64,000 nucleotides of DNA, taken from NCBI RefSeq assembly GCF_900312745.1, contig NZ_OMPD01000014.1, positions 124,001 through 188,000 on the forward strand, in the 5' to 3' direction. Under the pieces are notes generated by a model. The model made no database searches and was not told the DNA's origin. It saw only the letters and a list, made by a program, of their open reading frames with translations. A program made the translations under genes and the position numbers. Positions 60,185 through 64,000 of the stretch are shown here, in pieces. This DNA comes from Aquimarina sp. AU58 (lineage in GTDB: Bacteria; Bacteroidota; Bacteroidia; Flavobacteriales; Flavobacteriaceae). Every line of letters starts with the position of its first letter. Positions within the stretch are counted from its first letter, which is position 1.

Positions 60185-61024
60185 TTAGTTCTTATCTAAT
60201 CCCAATACGTTGTCTTTGTATCCAGAAAAACGTACTTTTCCTCCATATCGTTGCTCATTAATACTTGAGATATAAATGTATCGTTTTCCCTTTGCGAAAA
60301 ATGATTTTGAGTAATATCTATGTTTACGTGGAGGAATATCGATGATGGCATAAGTTTTTAGAGGACCATTATTAGGAGAATACTTATGATAAATTCTTAA
60401 TTCTTTGTTATAATCGCAATTGGTTAAACCAAACTGTACTCTTCGACATTTATTTTTTTTATTATGAAGTTCACTACCGGAAAGATCATATGTATTATAA
60501 TTTTTGAAGGATATTGTAACACGATCAGGTTTAGAAAGTAAGTTTTCAACGTACCTTTCTTTCCACCCATTACACAAAGAAGGGAATCGTAGAGCTTTAA
60601 TATGGTTTGTAAATGATTTAGAAACAGGAATATTTGTACTATGTTTTTCTATAGTACCTCTTTGCAATGCTTTTTCTTTGATTTTTTGATCTTCTTCTAA
60701 TTTGATAAGATCTGTAGGTACGGCAATATTTTTGTCGGTTAAGGTTAAAAAACGATCTAACAGGCTTAAATCATTTAACTCATCTAATTCGCCAAAATTA
60801 TCAGAATCTCCCGAGGCTTCAAAGACAATACCGTCGGTTTCTGTTTTAAAAGTAATTGTAGTGTTACTAGGCAATTCTATAGTTGCCAAAGTTTTAGTTG
60901 TTAAAACAGGTGCTTCTATCGATTCTTCAGTTTTAGGGATAGTATCTTCTTCAGAACTACAAGAATAACATAAGAAAAGAGTGAAAATTACAAGGATTCT
61001 TACTAAATTAAAATTGATTTTCAT
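60185..61024 (-). CDS. Hypothetical lipoprotein of the LytTR-linked cluster
   Basis: 279 residues from the ATG at 61024 (an earlier in-frame start at 61051 lacks signal features). The signal MKINFNLVRILVIFTLFLCYSC has lipobox CYSC. A Glu-rich linker follows, then LSLLDRFLTLTDKNIAVP and a basic C-terminal half. That half has a strand-rich pattern with two Cys (CNGWKERYV, NKKNKCRRVQFGLTNC). The C-terminal domain is very basic (RKHRYYSKSFFAKGKRYIYI). No family recognised. Single-gene unit with site 2 upstream and a hairpin downstream. Confidence 0.7.
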   Translation of the reverse strand: MKINFNLVRILVIFTLFLCYSCSSEEDTIPKTEESIEAPVLTTKTLATIELPSNTTITFKTETDGIVFEASGDSDNFGELDELNDLSLLDRFLTLTDKNIAVPTDLIKLEEDQKIKEKALQRGTIEKHSTNIPVSKSFTNHIKALRFPSLCNGWKERYVENLLSKPDRVTISFKNYNTYDLSGSELHNKKNKCRRVQFGLTNCDYNKELRIYHKYSPNNGPLKTYAIIDIPPRKHRYYSKSFFAKGKRYIYISSINEQRYGGKVRFSGYKDNVLGLDKN

Positions 61025-61080
61025 GGTTGTAAGTTTTAAGATTAAGTTCAAACTTAAGGACTCCAGAAAACAACAACCAG

Positions 61081-61111
61081 GTAGAATTAATAATTATACG
61101 GTTTCAATTGA
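61081..61111. promoter_or_regulatory. Direct-repeat pair, LytTR-site-like (site 2)
   Basis: GTTTCAATTGATAG at 61101 and a degraded GTAGAATTAATA 21 bases earlier. The right part GGTTTCAATTGATA is identical to site 3. An inverted TATCAATTAATGATTGAAA follows. It is 57-87 bases upstream of the start at 61024. Confidence 0.5.
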
Positions 61112-61182
61112 TAGATATAACTTATCAATTAATGATTGAAAAAATTGATATAACCCATGACTCTTATAAAAGTACGAAGAAC

Positions 61183-61211
61183 CCCCTAATCACCAACTTA
61201 AGATTAGAGGG
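61183..61211 (-). terminator. Terminator of the lipoprotein gene at 61300
   Basis: CCCCTAATC ... GATTAGAGGG, with the same flanking AAGAACCCCC as the hairpin at 60060-60085. Confidence 0.65.
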
Positions 61212-61299
61212 TAAATACTTATTTGGGGCGTTTTATAAGGAAAAACTTACTAAAGAAAACCTATAATTACTCTAGGAGCATTACCTTATTGATAAGTAA

Positions 61300-61764
61300 T
61301 TAGTCATTGTTAACGATAACCTGTTTGTGATAGGCATAATTCTTACCATTACCCTCTAGCATATATGATACTTGAAAATAAGAATCACTAGATAGTAATT
61401 TTGGAAATTTTACATTTACTGAATTTGAAGGGATTTCAAAGATCCATGTTGTTTTTGATGCATTAGGTACAGGGTTCTGCCAAATAAAACGAATTCTATA
61501 TTTTCTTTTTGCTATCGGAATGGCATTTATCATTTGCAGTGTAGGATTAAAAGTGTAAGTAACGTTAGTTAGTGCATCTACATTTTTAGGACCAAGTAGT
61601 CCAGGAGTAATAAAAAAGTTAAGTTTGTTAGAATTAGTATTTTCTGTAACTTCAATTTGATCAAACGCTGTAGATTGATTGATAATTTCTTCGGATTCAT
61701 CCTGGTCACAAGAGATAAAAAATAATAGTCCAAGGATTGGTAATACATAAAATAATTTTTTCAT
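61300..61764 (-). CDS. Hypothetical lipoprotein of the LytTR-linked cluster
   Basis: 154 residues, ATG at 61764. The signal MKKLFYVLPILGLLFFISC has lipobox FISC (Cys19). The mature part is a single beta-sandwich-like domain: NKLNFFITPGLLGPKNVDALTNVTYTFNP, KYRIRFIWQNPVPNASKTTWIFEIPS, YFQVSYMLEGNG. No family recognised. The upstream 220 bases, including TAAATAACTATACTGAT and site 3, match the upstream region of the Cys-rich peptide gene, so the two promoters are related by duplication. Confidence 0.7.
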   Translation of the reverse strand: MKKLFYVLPILGLLFFISCDQDESEEIINQSTAFDQIEVTENTNSNKLNFFITPGLLGPKNVDALTNVTYTFNPTLQMINAIPIAKRKYRIRFIWQNPVPNASKTTWIFEIPSNSVNVKFPKLLSSDSYFQVSYMLEGNGKNYAYHKQVIVNND

Positions 61765-61934
61765 AATGATTTTGATTTCTAAATTTAAAATGATGTGAAA
61801 TAATCTGATTTTTTAAATAACTATACTGATGTATGTCAGAGGTTTGGATATTATACTTTAACCCTGTATATCAGTATTTAGGTAAATTTAGAGTAAGTAA
61901 TCAAGAGTGGTAAATGGGAATTTATAAGAGATGT

Positions 61935-61963
61935 GTTTCAATTAATAGATCTATGGTTTCAAT
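61935..61963. promoter_or_regulatory. Direct-repeat pair, LytTR-site-like (site 3)
   Basis: GTTTCAAT at 61935 and GTTTCAAT at 61956, exactly 21 bases apart, 171-200 bases upstream of the start at 61764 and 80 bases from the end of the LytTR gene. This is the best-preserved copy. Confidence 0.65.
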
Positions 61964-62040
61964 TGATAAGACAACGGGTTAATCGAAATATTAATTCATT
62001 TTTGAATATGTAAATAATAAGAATACTTTTTGTTGTACTA

Positions 62041-62793
62041 TTACAACAGATGGCTCATGGCAATGAGAAACTTTTCTTTTTTATTTTTCGAAATATTAAT
62101 GATGTCATTATTATTCATCATGATATAACCTCCGTCTGACTTTACAAATTTTTTCACTTCTTTTAAATTGATCAAAAAACTATTATGTGTTCTCATAAAT
62201 TGTTGTTCGATCAATAAGTTTTCATATTCTTTAAGATGTTTACTTACTAAAAGAGATGTATTATTTTTGAGAATAAATGAAGTGTAAGCTCCATTAGCCT
62301 TGCAGTATATGATATCCTTTATATTAATAAACTCTACACTATCTGCTGTAGAGAGACATATTTTATTAAACTTTGGCTGCTGTTGTAGATTATCTATTAA
62401 GGTTTCTAACTGTTTTTTATAAACCTCTTGATCTTTCTTTTTCTTTGCTTTTTCTATGGCATTTTTGAGTTCTTCAATACCTAAAGGCTTAAGTAAATAA
62501 TCTAAAGAAGAAAATTTTATAGCCTGTATGGCATATTGCTCGTAAGCAGTAGTAAAAATTACCTCAAAATTTATGGTATCGATTTGGGTTAATATATCAA
62601 AACCTATTCCTGATTGCAGCTCTATATCCAAAAACACAACATCAGGATTATAGTTTTTAATTTTATCGACGGCTTCTATAACAGAATTTGCAGTTGTTAG
62701 AACAGTGGTCTCCTGGCAAAACTCTTCTATTAATTTTGTTAAGGCCTCTCTACTGTGTTTTTCGTCATCTACAATTATTGCTGTTAAGCCCAT
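62041..62793 (-). CDS. LytTR response regulator
   Basis: 250 residues, ATG at 62793. The receiver domain has D10-D11 (VDDEKHSRE), phospho-acceptor D56 in NPDVVFLDIELQSG, and K in LLKPLGIEEL. A linker of charged residues (KKKKDQEVYKKQ) leads to the LytTR domain (about 145-245): KICLSTADSVEFINIKDIIYCKA, MRTHNSFLINLKEVKKFVKSDGG, NISKNKKEKF. It is 12 bases after its kinase. As LytTR proteins bind 9-base direct repeats about 21 bases apart, the sites at 59968, 61081 and 61935 are plausible targets. Confidence 0.92.
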   Translation of the reverse strand: MGLTAIIVDDEKHSREALTKLIEEFCQETTVLTTANSVIEAVDKIKNYNPDVVFLDIELQSGIGFDILTQIDTINFEVIFTTAYEQYAIQAIKFSSLDYLLKPLGIEELKNAIEKAKKKKDQEVYKKQLETLIDNLQQQPKFNKICLSTADSVEFINIKDIIYCKANGAYTSFILKNNTSLLVSKHLKEYENLLIEQQFMRTHNSFLINLKEVKKFVKSDGGYIMMNNNDIINISKNKKEKFLIAMSHLL

Positions 62794-62805
62794 AATTTGA
62801 AAATT

Positions 62806-64000
62806 TTATTCGGTTTGAATTTTGATAACCACCTTTGTTCCTATAGATGTACCATAGTTATCTATTTTATCTATAATTTTTATATTTTTTTCCTCAGATT
62901 TATGAAATTGTTGTAATCTTTTTTCAGTTAATTCTAAACCTCTTGATTTTATAGGTTTTTTAAAAGACGAATTTATGTTTTTAGCAGCACTTCTTCCTAT
63001 ACCATTATCATCTACTTCGCAAATAATATGATTTTTTTCTTTTCTGAAACAAATATTTAGTTTTTTATCCTCTCCTTTTTTATTTAATAAACCATACAGG
63101 ATTGCATTTTCGACAAATGGTTGAATGATCAACATAGGTACCTCTTCGACATCTGGATTTAGCGTGTCGGTTACATGAATGGCATACTCAAAACTGGCAT
63201 CAAAACGTAAAGCTTCTAATTCTAAATATTGATGTAGTAAGTTGATTTCATCTGATAATACGATATTTGTTTCTATAGAATTTTCAAGTAGGTTTCGCAT
63301 TAAATGACTAAACTTAGAAAGATATTTTAAAGCAGCTTCTTTTTTTTCGAATACAATTAAATGTTGAATCGATCCTAAAGAATTAAAAATAAAATGTGGA
63401 TTTATCTGAGCTCTTAGCGCTTTACAATTGTTAATAAATGATTCTTTTTCGAAGAGGAGTTTCTCTTTATGCTCCTGATGTATTTTATACGCCAAACCTA
63501 ATGCAAAAATTATGATTTCGAGAGTTGCTCCTGCTATCATATAATCACATTTCTTGGTAAAAAAGAAACCCAGAGTGCCTATCATGAATAGGAATGATCC
63601 AGCAACTATAAAATAAGCTAAACGGTTTTTGGCAGTAAGCAGTAAATAAATCATCCCACCAATACCAAAAAGAGTCATTATTAAACGCTGAATATTCATG
63701 ATATAAATAGCTGCTTCAAAATATTTAAAATACAAAAAGAAACTGTCTATAATTATAATGATAACAAGTGTGTAAATGATACATTTTATGATACGATTGA
63801 GCGTAGGGTAGTCTTTTTTTGTGGCTAGATAAAACGAAACAAAATAAACATAACATAAATTAATTAATACTTGTGCGATCTGAAAAAACCAATGTACTAT
63901 TATACTATAGCTATCAAAAATGATATTATTTGCTATAAGTAAAGGACCATTTAGGTAGATAAATAACCACAAAATGTATAAAGAGTAAAATAAGAATTCA
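62806..64000 (-). CDS. LytS-type membrane sensor histidine kinase (5' end outside window)
   Basis: The frame is open to the right edge; residues ...FLFYSLYIL precede the first possible in-window start (TTG at 63972), so the true N-terminus, probably with an extracellular sensing domain, is missing. Six or seven membrane helices resemble the 7TMR-DISM transmembrane unit. A short coiled coil (HQEHKEKLLFEKESF) follows. The His_kinase domain has LRAQINPHFIFNSLGS (phospho-acceptor H193 of the visible part), PMLIIQPFVENAILYGL and VDDNGIGR. It forms an operon with the LytTR regulator. Confidence 0.9.
   Translation of the reverse strand, partial: EFLFYSLYILWLFIYLNGPLLIANNIIFDSYSIIVHWFFQIAQVLINLCYVYFVSFYLATKKDYPTLNRIIKCIIYTLVIIIIIDSFFLYFKYFEAAIYIMNIQRLIMTLFGIGGMIYLLLTAKNRLAYFIVAGSFLFMIGTLGFFFTKKCDYMIAGATLEIIIFALGLAYKIHQEHKEKLLFEKESFINNCKALRAQINPHFIFNSLGSIQHLIVFEKKEAALKYLSKFSHLMRNLLENSIETNIVLSDEINLLHQYLELEALRFDASFEYAIHVTDTLNPDVEEVPMLIIQPFVENAILYGLLNKKGEDKKLNICFRKEKNHIICEVDDNGIGRSAAKNINSSFKKPIKSRGLELTEKRLQQFHKSEEKNIKIIDKIDNYGTSIGTKVVIKIQTE

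Noticed and set aside
1..64000. tRNA or rRNA genes
   Set aside because: I saw no tRNA cloverleaf, CCA end or conserved rRNA segment on either strand; a tRNAscan run would settle it.

Overview
The window looks like the chromosome of a marine-type Flavobacteriia (Bacteroidota), possibly Aquimarina-like. The evidence is strong AT-richness, TAnnTTTG promoter cores, type IX secretion (T9SS) sorting domains, SPFH, YARHG and DUF6443/Rhs proteins, and many lipoproteins with short lipoboxes. The genus is a guess.

Region 1 (1-802) is the 5' part of a DEDD-exonuclease protein of the type fused to RecQ helicase; it runs off the left edge. Region 2 (about 900-25,090) is the most unusual part. It has 24 genes on the minus strand and only 2 on the plus strand, in units of one to three genes. 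Units are separated by long imperfect palindromes (family A) or a second AT-rich composite repeat (family B). At least twelve units carry a unit-specific 7-10 base sequence beginning GTT at the 3' side of the gene, and its exact reverse complement at the 5' side. Only four of these termini (2137, 3383, 4688, 5406) match the full integron core consensus; elsewhere the core is AAC/GTT plus neighbouring bases. This is the logic of integron cassettes, where the cassette start complements the inverse core site of its own attC. One cassette is present twice (6424-6915 and 18579-19070), and the copies lose similarity exactly at an ACAAC terminus. No integrase is visible, so I read it as an integron-like array without integrase in view. 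Cargo includes membrane proteins, a methyltransferase, GNAT, a CPBP protease, LytTR regulators, a two-component system, SUFU, DUF4272, YARHG and an intradiol dioxygenase-thioredoxin fusion.

Region 3 (25,000-36,400) holds two small HTH regulators (one with a perfect operator over its ribosome-binding region), a long inverted repeat, and an Rhs locus. That locus has a large Rhs/PKD protein, then a DUF6443/Rhs-core protein with a lipase-like GFSQG C-terminal toxin domain, then a 17-base overlapping lipoprotein that is a candidate immunity gene. Degenerate palindromic repeats follow.

Region 4 (36,400-45,750) has a lipoprotein, gene remnants, a secreted M57-like metalloprotease, and a seven-gene minus-strand run: GpsA, NTF2-like, sulfurtransferase, GH3, DoxX, DUF2071/YqjF-like and a secreted hypothetical. 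A lipoprotein gene lies divergent to it. Region 5 (45,980-57,630) has a legumain/C13-type T9SS protease, an ALDH7-type dehydrogenase, a sortilin-like T9SS propeller protein, a zinc-ribbon membrane protein and an SPFH-GYF_2 protein.

Region 6 (57,840-64,000) looks like a small peptide/lipoprotein regulon beside a LytS/LytTR two-component pair. A Cys-rich double-glycine-leader peptide gene and two lipoprotein genes each have upstream GTTTCAAT-like direct repeats spaced exactly 21 bp, the geometry expected for LytTR dimers. The kinase gene runs off the right edge.
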